64,000 bases of DNA from Anthostomella pinea (GCA_963556695.1 CAUWAG010000003.1:2666001-2730000), one strand, 5' to 3'; positions 22,586 to 35,352 are shown, counted from the first letter of the stretch. Numbers and translations: made by a program. Notes: generated by a model from the sequence alone, not told the origin.

Positions 22586-24526
22586 CTACTGATCCGTCTT
22601 CAAGTTCAGCATCTTCTTAGCCCGGTTCCTATAGTGTTGCGGCACACGGTAGTTGATAGGCGACTCCGAACCCGTGAAGATGAAGCCGTCATACACCGAG
22701 CATCCAACCACCGAGCCCGCCAGCGTGGCCAGCCAGGGCCCGTACAACCACCAGTTCGTGGAGAACACCTCGGAGCCGTGGTAGCCACTCGCGTACGCGA
22801 TGACCCGGGGCCCGAAGTCCGAGGCCGGGTTCAGCGCCGACCCGATGTTGAAGCCGAGCGTCATCTTGAGCGTCGTGACCAGGAGGCCGAGGACGAAGGC
22901 ATGCATGCCCGCGCCCGGCGGGTTGTTCTGGTCGTCGCCCAGCGCAAAGACGGCAATCATCATGATGGCACTTCCGACCATCTGGTTCAGGAAGGCCGTG
23001 CCCAGCGAGACCCAGTCCGGGGGCGTCGAGAAGAACGACAGCGCCGTGTTCGACATCGTCGGATCCACGGACCGGATCGTGTCGGCGAAGCAACCGTACG
23101 CCAGGCCTCCTGCCACGAAGCTGGCTATGAACTGTGCCACCACGTAGTATAAGCATTGCTTCCAGGGGAACCCGCGGAAGAGCGAGAGGGACACGCTGAT
23201 GGCTGGGTTCATGTGTGCGCCTGAGACGCCGCCGCCGAGGTAGATCTGTTGGAAACATATGTCAGTAAGTACGCCTTGTAAGCGATTCGGCGAGAGGTAG
23301 GGAGTTGAGATGCGTGTCTCTTGGGAGAAAACTTCTTCTAAGACAGTCCTATAGAAGATTTACTCTTCAAACCGGACCGGAAGGGGAAATGCATGACTCT
23401 TGGATCTACTTACGCCGAACATCCAAGCAAATCCCCAAGCCCAGCACGACGTCTCGTAAGTGCCGTACGGACTAGGTTGGTTGGCAGACAAGTTCACCGA
23501 GAGCGTGCCAGCCAGACCCAGGAACACCGCTACACCAGTCTAATAATCGAATCAAGTCAGCACACCAAACCATCCATCACCAAAGGGACAGGAATAACTC
23601 ACAGCCAGAAACTCAGCCAACGGCTCCGGATGCCTCGCCCGCAGCCGCGCCCACCAGTTCCGAAACTCATCCGGATCCCGATCAGTCTGCTCGACAGCGT
23701 CCGCCTCGCGCTGGCCCAGCGGCTCGCTATCAATCCCATAATCCGGCTTCTCCCCCTCGCCCTCCTCGTCGGTCTTGTTCTTCGTCTGGCGCGCATGCGA
23801 CTCGTTGGTCCCCCGCCGACTCATGGCGGCGCTGACGTTGGTGTTGCTCCCGCCCGGCATGTAGTTGAACACAGGCTGCCCGACGTCGTTAAACTTATCG
23901 CCATGCGACGTGCCATCAGTCGTGTGGCGGGCCGCCTCCGGTTGGCGCGACTGCGTCGTGGCCTGCTTCTCGAGGTCCGGCGAGATCGCATCGTCTGAGT
24001 CCACCTCGCCTAGCTCGGCCAGGTCCTCTTTGGACTTGCTGGGGGCGCCCCGGGCGGCCTGGGTGCCGGCGTCCGCCTGTTTGTTTTGGCTGTTCCAGCG
24101 GACGGTGCGTGGTAGAGGCCGGCCCAAACTGAAGATCGGCTTCTTGTCCGCTTGGGAGTACCACGGGTTCGCGTCGCGGTAGGCCTGGTCGACCCATCGT
24201 GCATCGGCGCCCGGCGGGTTCCTGGGAGGGCTGCGGTGAACATTCCTGCTGTTCTTCTGCTCCCAGTCCGTGGCTTCGATGCCCTGTTTGCTGGGCGTGC
24301 TTCCTTCGTAGCTTCGTGACCTCGTAGAGGCACCTGGCCGCTGACTGCCGCGGTTGCTCGTCGCGGTCGCACCGCCGGGTTGCTGGCTTCTACCTGTATT
24401 TGGGCGGCTACCGGCTGCATCGCGACGGCTTGATGCGGGCCTTGTCTGATTCGTGAGACGCTCTTCCGAGTTACCGAGGTCGGGGTTTTGTCCCGTGTCG
24501 GTGCTTGATGCTCTGCTTCGAGCCAT
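22586..24526 (-). CDS. Aquaglyceroporin (MIP family) with long N-terminal tail
   Basis: Three - strand exons (24526-23603, 23539-23414, 23245-22586; introns of 63 and 168 nt, phase 0) encode 569 residues. The first 295 residues are a polar Ser/Arg/Gln/Asp-rich cytosolic tail, as in Fps1-like fungal glycerol channels. The channel starts at WWARLRARHPEPLAEFLATG. The first half-helix has HMNPAISVSLSLFRG (NPA at 363-365) and the second has ALNPASDFGPRV (NPA at 489-491). Family members let glycerol, water or small solutes cross the plasma membrane. Unusually, the Arg that nearly always follows the second NPA and narrows the pore is Ser492 here. The length of the tail suggests gating or osmotic regulation, which is inference. 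ATG 24526 is chosen over in-frame ATG 24622, whose extra 32 residues look like leader sequence. Confidence 0.9.
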
Positions 24527-26018
24527 AATTTTCTGCTGTGGTAGGTCGTTGCTTTGAAGAAAACGATTCGAGTCGTGGTAAATTCGCTTGTCAGAATGTC
24601 CAATCAGTAGGATCAGAGTCAAGTATCAGGTTCGAAACGCAGTCAATTCAATAGTCATAGCAGTCAAGGACAGGCTTGTTATATGTGAAAAAGATAGGAG
24701 AGCAAGCATTACGTAGGTGTCACTACCCACCACGGGGCAAAAAGCCGTGAGGTGATCGAGGAGCATTCACCACGGCCATCTTCGGTATTGCACAGGCCAT
24801 CAGGCTCGGATTTTACCTGAGATCAAACGGAGCACTTGGTCCGCAGGGCTGTAGTCTGAGTAAGAAATGGAGAAAAGCAGAAGAGTTTTGCGTGGGAATG
24901 CAGATAAAGGACGGGTATTTAACTGGAGATGGTTATCAACTCCACCAACGAACCAGTTCAAACGGTGAGAGCAGGAGCTTTTGGGGCACATTCATTTGGT
25001 GGAGCGAAGAGATGTCACTGCCGGCAACCGACCAACTCTCCCCGTCGGTGACGTCGGTGGTTTAGTCGGCCTAGCTTACCCCATGTTGAAGGTTGAAGGC
25101 TAGGTAGGATCGGAAATAAGGAGGAGCTCAACAGAATACCATGTAAGCCGGATGGATGTCCGTGAAAAGGTCGATCTGATATTCACCGGGGCATCTCATC
25201 CACGAATACCGGCCCCTGATAATGCTGATAGAGATGCATTGACATGAGAGGGCGAGAGATGGAAGATCAATACCTAGGTAAGATTTTCTCTCCAATTGTC
25301 TGTGCGCGAGTGACGTCGAGGATCCCGACGGCGCGTCGGGATCAGATATGTCTAGCGGCTCGTTGGACGTTGGGGTCCACAGCGGCGGAGCCGCATGCAG
25401 CAGAAAGGTGGAAAGTTGTCGGAATGTACGCCGTCCGGGCTCTAGTAGGGCTTTACCAGTACTAGTACTACGAATAGTGCTATACAGAGGCTGTTAGGCA
25501 GAGTCAGGTTGCCCTACCGGGGCGAACTGTCCGTTCAGGGTCCACCATCTTGGGCTGGAGGTGCCGACAGATATGCAATGCCATATGACCCAAAACTAAT
25601 GTGGTTCATCGCTGTGCCATAGATGCAGGGAGGACCATCTTCGATGTTCGTGGCTGGGCTGAAACTGGCTGATCATCCAGAAACCCATCCTGTCTTTCCC
25701 ATACGGAGCCGTTTTTCCCCTTTCACGTGCATTGCGGGATAGATCACGATGGCCTTGTATAATCGCGGAAACTGCTCCGGGAGGCAATCTGTTATCCAAC
25801 TGTCAGTTATTATGGGCTCCGGGTTTGTCTGCCGATCCCCGCGAAGCGACTTCGTCCGGGAGGAACCATACCATCCGGGGTGGCGGCGGGAGTTCAGGTC
25901 CGGCTTCACACATGATCGTCTCACGTCCATTGCCATCGAGATCAATTGTCCAAACGAATGGATTCCTCTTTTACTTTTAATTCTTCCCTACCCCTTACAC
26001 ACGCCCATCACCACTCCA
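24527..26018. other. Intergenic region upstream of the aquaglyceroporin gene
   Basis: It holds the promoter of the aquaglyceroporin gene near 24530-25000 and the 3' flank of the NmrA-like gene near 25980-26018. No gene is recognised. A perfect hairpin is listed separately. Confidence 0.5.
25321..25343. repeat. Perfect hairpin, 9-bp arms
   Basis: Arms GATCCCGAC and GTCGGGATC are perfectly complementary around a 5-base loop (GGCGC), preceded directly by a TGACGTC word. It could be a transcript hairpin or a palindromic protein-binding site; nothing shows which. Confidence 0.6.
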
Positions 26019-27141
26019 TCACTCCAGCTCCGCAAAGTTCTTGGCCGCCTTCATGTGCTCCTCCCACGTTGTCAGGTGGTCCTCGACATACTTGTGCGTC
26101 TCGTCGAGGGGCAAGCCGCCGTAGTAGCCGAAGTCCTGCATGAGCACCATGTTCTCATACATCTCATCCACCACAAAATCAGGCGCGCCCGTGCCACTCA
26201 TGTAGCCGCGGAACGTGTCCTCGGGCAACTGGTAGAAGCGGGCCGTCTTGCCGGTCTCGGGGAAGGCCTTCTTGAAGCCGTCGACGACTTCTTGTGCCGT
26301 CATGTACGCCGTCGTGCCGATGAACCGCTTCCCGAGCAGCGCGTCCTTATTCAGCACCATAGCTTTCACGTACTTGCCCGTGTCGGCCGTGTCGTACATG
26401 GGGATCGGCGACGACGCCGCGATGGGCAGGCTGAAAGTCCATGCGTTGTCCGGCGGCGACTGCGTGAACTGGAAGCCCGTTATGTTCGACATGTAGTAGC
26501 CCGGCATGAAGAACGATGCGGGGATGCCGAGCGAGCGCACGTAGTCTTCCACGTGGGCCTTGCTGTCAAAGTGGTATACCTTGGAGAGCTTGCCCTTGGT
26601 CACTGTCGTATTTGTAAGTACTTGGTTTATTTCCTGATGTCGTCTGGCCCAGGTACTACTTACGTTCGGTGATGTTCAACAGAGTGCTCCAGATGAAGTG
26701 CTGGACATCGGCCTCCTAAGCTGGGGTCAGTACGTGCGTGCGAAGCGGATGCAGTCGCTCTGCATACCTTGGCGGCATCAGCGAGATTGCGACCTTGCTG
26801 TTCCTCGAGCTTCATGTCGGGCTTCTCCCAGTAGTTGGTGACGGCGAACACGGTGTCGGAGCCGCTCATGGCCTTGACGAGCGACGCCTTGTCATTGCTG
26901 TCGGCCTATGAGCGAGTCAGCACAAGCTGTTGCATATCGTTGCTGGACTCGTCAGACTTACAGCGACGACTTCGACACCCTTTTCGGCGAGCTTCTTGGC
27001 CGAGTCTTTGCTGGCATCTCGGGTGACACCCCGGACGGCCCAGTCGTTCTTCAGCTTGGGGTCACTGAGGAAGGTCGACACGACAGCCCCACCTTGGGCG
27101 CCGGTTGCGCCGAACACTGTGATGATCTTCTTCGCAGACAT
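26019..27141 (-). CDS. NmrA-like family NAD(P)-binding protein
   Basis: Four - strand exons (27141-26962, 26905-26768, 26715-26664, 26602-26019) with introns of 56, 52 and 61 nt encode 317 residues. The N terminus KKIITVFGATGAQGGAVV carries the dinucleotide-binding GxxGxxG at residues 11-17. The order of motifs fits the NmrA/HSCARG branch of atypical short-chain dehydrogenases: RGVTRD at 38-43, ADSNDKASL after the first intron, VFAVTNYWE, the Glu/Gln helix before EADVQHFIWSTL, and YHFDSKAHVEDYVRSLGIPA. Members often lack oxidoreductase activity and act as redox sensors or transcriptional co-regulators (NmrA in nitrogen control), so the true role is unsettled. No partner gene lies next to it. 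Confidence 0.9.
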
Positions 27142-29926
27142 TGCCGTTGTTGTTCGGGATCCGATTGCGGTGGTAGGTAAGGTCTGAGATGAGAAGCCTT
27201 GGCTGTGACGTCAGGTTGTCTTGGATTCCGAGGAGAAGAGGCAGAGGTCCGATTGGAAGGCTTGGGAAGCTGGGTGGATTGTATGTTTGATGCAACGCAA
27301 ACATACAGATTCGGTAAATCCAGGGAAGGGACTTTGCCCATACTTATACCGCAACCCTCGTTTGCTAGCCTCAGGGGGGGAGGTCTTATGTGTTGTTGGG
27401 TTGCGGCCCGTTTGCCTACCTCCGCAGACACACCTAGACGCCATGGCGCATAACCTGCACAGCGAACCCGTTCAGCCCAGTCGGCCCCTGCATCTACACA
27501 TCTACCAAGACGTGTGATCTGCCTGGGAAAGCCAAAGAAGCGACTGTTTCATTGGCCAGCGTGTATCTTGCTGCAGGCTGGCCTTGTGTTCTCGTTCGCG
27601 TAAGGCACTTCTAAGCATTCCATAATCCATACCTACCATGCAAAGGGTCTCAGGCTATTCAATTGCGAATGCGCGTATACAGTAAGACCGCGCGCGGGGT
27701 TATGCGGGCTTAGCAATATGGAATCATCGCCAGTTGCTTTTGGTCTACGAGGAACGTGTCTTGATAGAGCGTCTTCCATAATCAATATTGAAACGAAGAG
27801 CTTCATATCGTCTTAGGACGTCGTAGATAGAAACAACTAGGTAGTTGGTGGGAACTAGGCTGGTCTGGGATATGGGGGAGTATATTGTGTGGTGATTATA
27901 GAAGCAAACACCCCCACCTTCGGCTCTCGCGCTGACAGTGGCCTTCATCCCCCCGTGCTTCTGGACCCGGCTTACATCCATCTATCTCTGCGCGCTAGAT
28001 CTGTCGTAGTCGTCTATCAACACGTAGACCAAAACCCCGAGCGTGGATGCCGGCCGGCGATTCCTCCCACGACGCTTGTGCTCCTGACCATTGACAAGAT
28101 TGTTTAGCTCAGCTCAGTTCAGCTTTGGGTCGTCGAATGCGACAGCGACGGCGACGGCGTAAGGGTATGTTTGCAAGGAGGTTTATTGGTCTACCATATG
28201 TCCTCCTAACGCCGTGCCAACGAGGACCGCATTCAAGACCGCATTCAAGACCACATTCAAGACCGCCGGCTGGGCCGCCGCTTGCCGCCGATTGGCAAGC
28301 ACTGACTGATGATTGCGTGCCTGACTCAGCAACAGATCTCAAATCACTGCAGTTGAGACTTTGGGGGCCGAGAGCCCATCCTGCTTGGCGTCTCCTGCCG
28401 CCAATCTCAGCGTTGATGTGTGCTTACTCGGCGTCAGTCAGGCAGGGGTCCCGATCCAGTATCAACCACATAATCACAGGCTCTCCCCATTGGGCCAGCA
28501 TTACGATGATTTGGGGCAAGCTTCCAAAGATACGGTCACTGCAGCGATACCTATCGAAGTTGGGCCTGAGGTGCTGCTAGGCAGCAGCTATATGGCCATG
28601 TCACGAGGATTCCACCATCAGGACCATGATCCGGCCACTCGGATGAGTTTACCATGCTGCAGCCTGGAGAGTCTGCTAGGGAGCATACGACGGACGCTCG
28701 TGAACAGGGGACTTCTGAAAACGAGGACTTTTGTTTGGAATGACATGAAGGCAATAGGTAGATACGATGTCGTTTCGCAGTCTCCCTCACCTTGTCCTAC
28801 CTCTGTCTATATCGACTCACGCAATGACTGAAACTAAATTGCCTTGCGATAGACTGAGGGGTATCTCGGGATTACTGCTCTCTCTTCCTTGCCTACCTCA
28901 AGAGAGGCGACGAGATCATCGCGAATCTAGATGAGCATAGGTCCCTTTCATGCGGACCGCAATTGGCGAAGATACGAAGACATCAAGCCCCTACGTGCTG
29001 GACCCTTCCGACCAGAGCCGCCTTTCCCCGCCGCCTAGCTACGATAGGCTGCCATGCCATGCCATGGCGACGAGAGACGAGAGTCGCATAAGCGCACCAC
29101 GGCAGTGACAGACAGGGCCGCCTGTACTGTCCCTGAAGCTCAAGTTGAGATATCACCCCGGCGAGTCAGGCCAGTACATGTGCGAACTTGGAAGACTCGC
29201 GGTGAACTCGTGCCGGGACCTGGATATGGGACGGAAACAGTCAGAGACCAGCAATGCATGCCACCCATTTTCGTATGCTCTTCTCTAATAAACGCGCGGG
29301 TATATGGTATAGAGGGGGGGAATCAGTGGAGACGCTTCGGAGGAATAGCTCGCTTCGATGCGAATGCACTCACGCATGTAGTGCCTGCATTCTTTGGTAT
29401 GCGGGACGGATGTATAGGGGGTCAAAGAGTCAAGAACCTACCTAGATAAGTAGACTCAGGGGAACAAGGCTACGTCGGCGACGCTATGTAAGCCGGAACA
29501 GGTATAGGAAGAATGGCTATCATGGTGACCGACCACTCTCGCTTAGACGCGAAGCACTAATCCTAGGCAAGGCAACGCAAAGATACAGCCATGGAGATCA
29601 GACTTGAAGCAATCTGTGACGACATCAGGAAACGAATGCTAAGTTACTACTAGACCAACACTGTTCACGTGGTGGAATTCACGATCAACGGATGGCATAA
29701 AGGTCCGCGTCGCATAAAATAACAGTATGTGTAGGATAACTGTCATCCCAGATGTCGCAATATAAGATCTCATCCCCGAGAAATAGCAGGAAATCAAGCG
29801 AGCTTGACTCTAACCAGCCGAAGTCAAACCCGCGGTGAACAGCTATTGACCGCCCACGCCCGCACACATAGAAAAAAGGAACGCCTGCGCCACGCTATAT
29901 CCAAAGACATCTTACTCGCTCGTCGA
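27142..29926. other. Long intergenic region, no gene recognised
   Basis: Open frames of about 130-155 codons on the + strand (28125-28580, 28361-28831, 29054-29449) overlap each other and match no family. The first 200 bases hold the NmrA-like promoter. A short 12-bp tandem repeat is listed separately. Confidence 0.45.
28225..28266. repeat. 12-bp tandem repeat, 3.5 copies
   Basis: The unit GACCGCATTCAA is repeated at 28225, 28237 and 28249 (third copy with one G to A change) and begins again at 28261. The period is a multiple of three, so it would give a four-residue repeat if translated, but no gene is supported here. Confidence 0.85.
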
Positions 29927-31476
29927 TCAACGGCCGAACGTCATCAAGCTGAGCTTACTGACGTCCGACTCATCCGATATCATGGCATTGACCTGATCAG
30001 AGGTCAGGCTAGTGCTCCAATCAAAGCTGTCGAGGAACTTGATAGAGACAGTCGACGAAGCCGCGTCGAAGACGACAGCCACAGTCATAGGCGCGTTGAC
30101 GGGACGGTCGAAGTAGTGCGAGTCGCCGGTGCCGGCAGCGAAGTGGAAGGTGGACTTGGCCCTGGTCTCGCCGGGGGTAAGGATCTCGACAACGTCGAAC
30201 TCGCCGCAGCTACCCTGCAGGGGGCTCTCGTTATCACCAGCCCAGCAGTTGCAGCTGGTGTACTGGCCGGTTCGCCCGATGGCGCCGTTGTTGATCCAGA
30301 AGGCGGGCATGTTCTTGCCGTCGGCGGTCTCGCCCGTGTCGGGCATGGTGAACTCGACGACGAAGATCTTGGTGGCGCCCGCGAAACCCTCTGTTCTCCT
30401 GTTAGCGACACCTCTTGAGTCCTGTGCAGACAGAGCTATGGTGGGTAGGTCTTACTGTAGGCGACCGACTTGGGGCGAGTGGCGCCACAGTCACCATTTG
30501 TGCATTCTTTATCGGAGTAGATGGCAATCTCTTGGTTCGAGGCGAGCTGCCTCTTCTGCAGAACAGTGGGAGAGGAGGCGGCAGCGGCACCGTTCTCGTC
30601 GACGTAGCCGAGACTGGAGCCCCAGACACTAGACCATACGTTAGGCACTGACTCACAAAATCCGAGTCGAGGGCTGGACTTACTTGTCAAAAGTACCAGA
30701 TACACCATCAGTACCGACATTGGCGAGGAACACAAGACCATCGGCTGTTCCATCCTGGGCGCAGTAGTAGGCGGTTCGCTCAAAGTCGCTAGCTTCGGTA
30801 GCCTGAGTGTTGGATGCGTCTGAAGAGGAGCTTTGCGATGAGCTGGGCTGAGCGCCAGGCGTGGTCTCGGCGGCGGCAACGGTAGGGGTAGCAGCAGCTT
30901 CGGTAGTAGGGATGGATGGCTGATCTAGGTTGGTAGAAGTAGCAGCACCACCGAACCAGTCGTTTTCCCACGTCTGGGTAATCCCATCGATGACAGCTGT
31001 GACCATGTCGGCACGCTTCTCCTCGATGTGTTGGTCGTGCTTCTTGTGCAAGTGCTTGTGCTGATGCCCGTGGCGCTTCGACTGGGAAGTTCTGGGGGTA
31101 TTGCGCTTGCTGTTGGAGGATGTGGGATGGTAGACAGCGACGTTGCTCAACACCATCGGCCCACGGAACTGCAAGGACAGCTATAAGCTATATCAGCACT
31201 TGGTCGTCTCTTTTTAGGTGGAGTACTCACGTCCTCGTCGTAAGGAGCAATAGGGCCGGAATATGTTTGGTCCTCGAAGATGCAAAGACCCGAATTGTCC
31301 ATAGAGGCAACTTTGCGATACTTGCCTGGGATATCGAGGCCGGTGTATTTGATTTGCGCGACTGCGCCGGGACAGTAATAGTTGCCGATAGTATCTTGGA
31401 CCGCGTTGGCGCAGAAGGCGCTGGCGTGGGCAACCGAAGCCGCACCGCCAGCGAGAAGAGCGGCAGTGTATTTCAT
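29927..31476 (-). CDS. TOS1-like cell-wall protein (putative glycosidase)
   Basis: Four - strand exons (31476-31231, 31180-30684, 30628-30456, 30390-29927) with introns of 50, 55 and 65 nt encode 459 residues. An N-terminal signal peptide (MKYTAALLAGGAASVAHASA) leads to a Cys-containing domain (AFCANAVQDTIGNYYCPGAV) and LSLQFRGPMVLSNVAVYHP, as in the N-terminal domain of Tos1 proteins. A His/Lys-rich stretch follows (about 107-135), then a Ser/Thr/Ala/Pro linker and the C-terminal domain with IFVVEFTMPDTG, NMPAFWINNGAIGRTGQYTS and CGEFDVVEIL. Yeast Tos1 is a covalently bound wall protein; the C-terminal domain resembles beta-glucan-active enzymes but activity is not proven. For the last intron only the second of two AGs (30391) keeps frame, and a CTAAC branch site sits 13 nt before it. 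Confidence 0.88.
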
Positions 31477-33593
31477 GATGAGGGCTGGAAGTTGAGAAAG
31501 TTATCTGCTTGAGAGGGTAAGACAGGTTGTTGGGATGAGGATCTTTCGTAGCTGGCTGGCTGACACAGGGTTGGTTGTTGGTGCTTTGCGAGAGGTCGTG
31601 CAGACAGGGCAGTGGAATGCACAATCGTATATACTAAAGTTGAAACTTCCAGACACAATAGCAATGTTGTGAATGGTAGTCAAACAGGTCGAAAATCGAC
31701 ATTGAGTATGAATGAAGCGGTGATGTTTCTAGATCGCTGTGATATGTTACGAGCGAAGGAGCGAAGTGATAACATGATGCCGGGACAATGACTCGCCGGT
31801 TTGTCTGCGGCAGGTCAATCGACACAGCCGATGAGTGAAACCAGTCCAGGTGGCTCTCGTGTGCTGTACCTGCGTCGGCGAGGGAATGGTGACCCGAGTG
31901 TGACACGTGGGCGACCAGACAGCCACACTGAAACTAGCGGGCGTGTGAGTTACACCTAATGACCTGATGAATAGATGCTTCCCATTGAGCGGGGGTTCGT
32001 TCGATGATCGTGCCATTGGATATTCCGGTCGACCATTGACCAGCCGACCATTGACTGGCCACGATATGAGCAAACATTGAAGCCATCACCGCCCCAGCTC
32101 AGCAGCCAAGGTTGGCCACAGTTTCGATGGCAAGCTCAGCATCCGGTCAAGTCATCAGCGACAGGCCCAAAAGCAACGTTGAGCGGTGTGGATCTTATGG
32201 AGAAGAAGGCATTTTTGGATATTCCCTGAACACCACTCCTCCTTTTTCGTGGCATCGTCAGTGAGGCTTCAATGTTGTTTTGGTGCCAGGGCGGGCAGTC
32301 AAATTGCTTTGTTCTTAACGCCGAGATGTCTGTGCAGACAGTCGAGACATTCAATGCCAGCTGTTGGGTCATGCTGACACCTGCCCACCCGTGCCAGCTC
32401 CCCGCTCCCGTCCTCCCAGCCTCCCAAATCTTTCTCTTCTACCCACCTGCCCCCAACGATTAACAACTGCTTGTAACCCCTTTCTTGTCATCTTCAATGT
32501 GATGCCAAGCAGACAACATTCACGACTATTCTGGTGTTCGAATTCAGTTCTATCGTCACGGGAACATTCATCAGTCTCTTGACCTCGTTTGCGACGCTAC
32601 GCTTGACGGAGTGAGCAGACTGTGAACCAAATGTCTTATTCAGCAAGCCACACATCTCAACCGGCGACGGTGACGGCTCTCTGAACTATATGTCCAGCAT
32701 GCATGTGATGCCGTGGTGTATGAGCTGGAATCTCCCGATGTCTCGCAATACACAAGTCAACGGCTTGTTGAATCACGTTGCCAACAGTCACAACCACGCG
32801 TTCACCCTCCCTTCCCCCAGCCTCCCCCTCGACCCCGCGAACTGAAATCCGCAATCTCGCACGACTTATGCAGGGTGTGTATATCTCACCAACTTTGAAT
32901 CACCAAGTGCTCACTCTTGCGGTTCCGATAGGGTTCGTTGCATCGCACTGCCGACGGGTCCCTGCATCTTCTCTGTTCATCGCCGGACAATGGCCGGGGC
33001 GGCTCGAGTTTCGGTGCCGGGAAGAACGCCTGTAACGCACGGGCAATCAGTCTAAAGCGCCGCTCGCTGCAGGTACCCCGTTGTATTACACTGGCTTGTC
33101 CAGTGTCTATTCCTTTCGCTCTCTGCCTCTCTTGTCCTTCACGGTGAACCATATGTGTCGCTGGTCTTCGTATGCAAACCACGTGGTCGTGCGACGGCGC
33201 GTACTGCTTGACCACCAAGTCATTATTAAGGTATGAAGCACACAACATTGACAAACAATAGTCACGGAAAGTGAGAGCCAGTCCCAATGGGTACCGTCAT
33301 TGTGGTTTCTCTCCGCATCTCCTCCATTCCTGTTTTAAATCCCTTCACTTGTACATCCATGATACCGCGGACCTCCCGTCCCCCACATCCGGGCCCGGTC
33401 TTGGCATCGTCACAGCCGGCGACGTGCTAGTTATCAGCCCGCGGCTACCAACAAGCATTTCTCCAAGACCCAGACTGATAGGGCTCTAACCCTCTCGTCT
33501 TCGCTTCTGTCGTGCCGGTAAGTGTATTGGACGTTCAATCTGCACGATGTCGTCGCTCAACAAGTGCCTATTGCTCTACTCGAAGACTCCATA
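31477..33593. other. Intergenic region between the TOS1-like gene and the degenerate zone
   Basis: It contains the TOS1-like promoter next to 31476, with CT-rich leader sequence. Nothing else is recognisable; small frames on both strands look random. Confidence 0.45.
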
Positions 33594-34247
33594 TCAGACC
33601 ATCCTCTCTTGATGCAGGAAGGAAGGCCGGCTCTGATATTTTCTTTCTTTGTCTTTCTGCCAGCTGATGTCAGATTCAAGGGTCACGTCACTGCAGTTGG
33701 GACCAAGTGGAACTCTATAATGTAGTATATTCGATATAAGAACTATCACCCTATGATCAGAGAGCCTCTGTTCCAAGGGCGCCACAACCTCTTGCCTGTT
33801 TGCAAGGCGGATATCCCACTGCCAGTTCAAAACGGGTGACGCAGGAGGGCCGTACGAAACCGATGCAACGGCATTCTTACCCTCGGGTAGGTCTTTGAAG
33901 ATCATCGCGGGCTGGGGTGCCTTTTTGTGTGATGTTTTTCTGAGGGGTGTGGAAGGTTGGGCGCCGTCCGGTGTTGATGCGCTATCGCTCCGCGGCTTCT
34001 GGTCATCAGGCAACATACTCTGGGCCTTGGAACCCTTGGTATCGTTTGGTGTCGGATCGGCGAGTGAAGACCTGAACGACATGGTTCTGCGTGTCCGACT
34101 GCCTGTGTGGTTGTCGCTGTCGACCATGTCAGTTACTGCTGTGTTGGCCTTCTGGACAGCAGCGCAACGCGGGCGAGAAGCCATTTTGCCAGTCCGGTTA
34201 CTCGTAAGTATCTGGCTGCGAGGAGTACGCCTGCGGATGATGCTCAC
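33594..34247 (-). CDS. Hypothetical protein, possibly the 3' part of a decayed gene
   Basis: A single frame runs for up to 217 residues; ATG 34184 is the likelier start (MASRPRCAAVQKANTAVTDM), giving 196 residues. The first 100 residues are polar and basic with Ser/Thr/Pro words. A more ordered segment, VSYGPPASPVLNWQWDIRLA, lies about 75 residues before the end. No family is recognised. Coding-like text continues upstream on the same strand (34277-34459) but stops and frame changes intervene, so this may be what is left of a larger gene. It marks the left limit of the degenerate zone. Confidence 0.35.
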   Translation of the reverse strand: MSIIRRRTPRSQILTSNRTGKMASRPRCAAVQKANTAVTDMVDSDNHTGSRTRRTMSFRSSLADPTPNDTKGSKAQSMLPDDQKPRSDSASTPDGAQPSTPLRKTSHKKAPQPAMIFKDLPEGKNAVASVSYGPPASPVLNWQWDIRLANRQEVVAPLEQRLSDHRVIVLISNILHYRVPLGPNCSDVTLESDISWQKDKERKYQSRPSFLHQERMV

Positions 34248-34947
34248 ACGTCAATCAGCAAGTCCATTTTGGCGCATTATGGTACTTGTGAGCCCGGATC
34301 TTTCGCGCATACCAGAGCCTGGCCATACGACACCGCCTTCATTCTCTTAGAGCGCAAAATGTCCATAGTTGCCTCGTCCTTGCATAGATCAAGCTGGTTC
34401 CAACGAAGGTAATCGGATGTTGGGCGCGTGGTGGTCGATCTCCGGGAACCACTGTGCATATCTGGTCAGCAAGGACGCTTTGCGGAGGCAGTTTCCAAGT
34501 GAAAGAGCATCCTACCTTGGCCTTGACGTTGTCAAACGAAGAGGGGGGCTGACAATGCTGAAGCAGATCAGGAAGACTTCGGTATGAGGGTATGACAGCG
34601 GCCGCAGTCGACCTGTCGCACCGCAGAATGCCCCTCGCGAGTTGCAGATCCTCTGCGGCGAGCAGGCCAACACTGGCCTTCCTGACAGGACAGCCAATCT
34701 TTGACCGTGGCTCTGGCTGTCTATGGTACGCCAAACAGGCATGAAACCATTGCGGTTGGAATGGTTACCTGCAGCTGGATTGTAGGGATAGCCGTCTTTT
34801 GTAATCCACTAAGTGAACTTCAGACTGAATCGGCGCATCTGGCACACGAGACTCAGCAAATACGTCGGGTTCAGCTGGCCTTGATCGTTTCTGCCAGCAT
34901 CGTTCCTGCCAGCATCGTTTCTGCCACCACCTCTACCATCATCACTC

Positions 34948-35105
34948 TCAGCGCGTCTGCCATCGCGTCTCCACGCTATCGTTCTCGAATAGGAACACCA
35001 GAAGATTGAAACATTCCTCTCGGGCCCAAACTTCCTCTGCCGCCTGGGCAATATCTTTGGCCTTCTGCTCGACCTATAGCTTTTCTTCCGCCGTAGTCGA
35101 AAAAG
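34948..35105 (-). pseudogene. Coding remnant with one in-frame stop
   Basis: Reading down from 35105, TTAEEKL is followed by TAG (35076-35074) and then by VEQKAKDIAQAAEEVWAREE and a hydrophobic segment before a TGA at 34950. The text on both sides of the TAG is in one frame and looks like a charged helix, so the stop probably replaced CAG (a C to T change). The family is unknown. Confidence 0.35.
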
Positions 35106-35352
35106 TTAGGCATCAGTAAGGGATCTCCAAATCCAGGCGGGGCTCCATTGCCGGGTTCGGTGCTGCCGGCCCAAGCACAGGCGGCTTCCTCGTGACCAGT
35201 CATTATCGGTCGGGTTGGTAGGTCGAGATGCTATCTAATGCTGAAGACAGCATATGTTAACTATGCAACGAGGTAACCCTAAGAGGATCCAGTCGTGTAG
35301 AGAGCCCCGGAGTGCAAAGGGACAAGAAAAGAAAAGCACTACTCAATATCCG

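Noticed and set aside
27660..27800. Possible small RNA gene in the NmrA-TOS1 gap
   Set aside because: No internal promoter boxes, terminator or stable fold could be seen.
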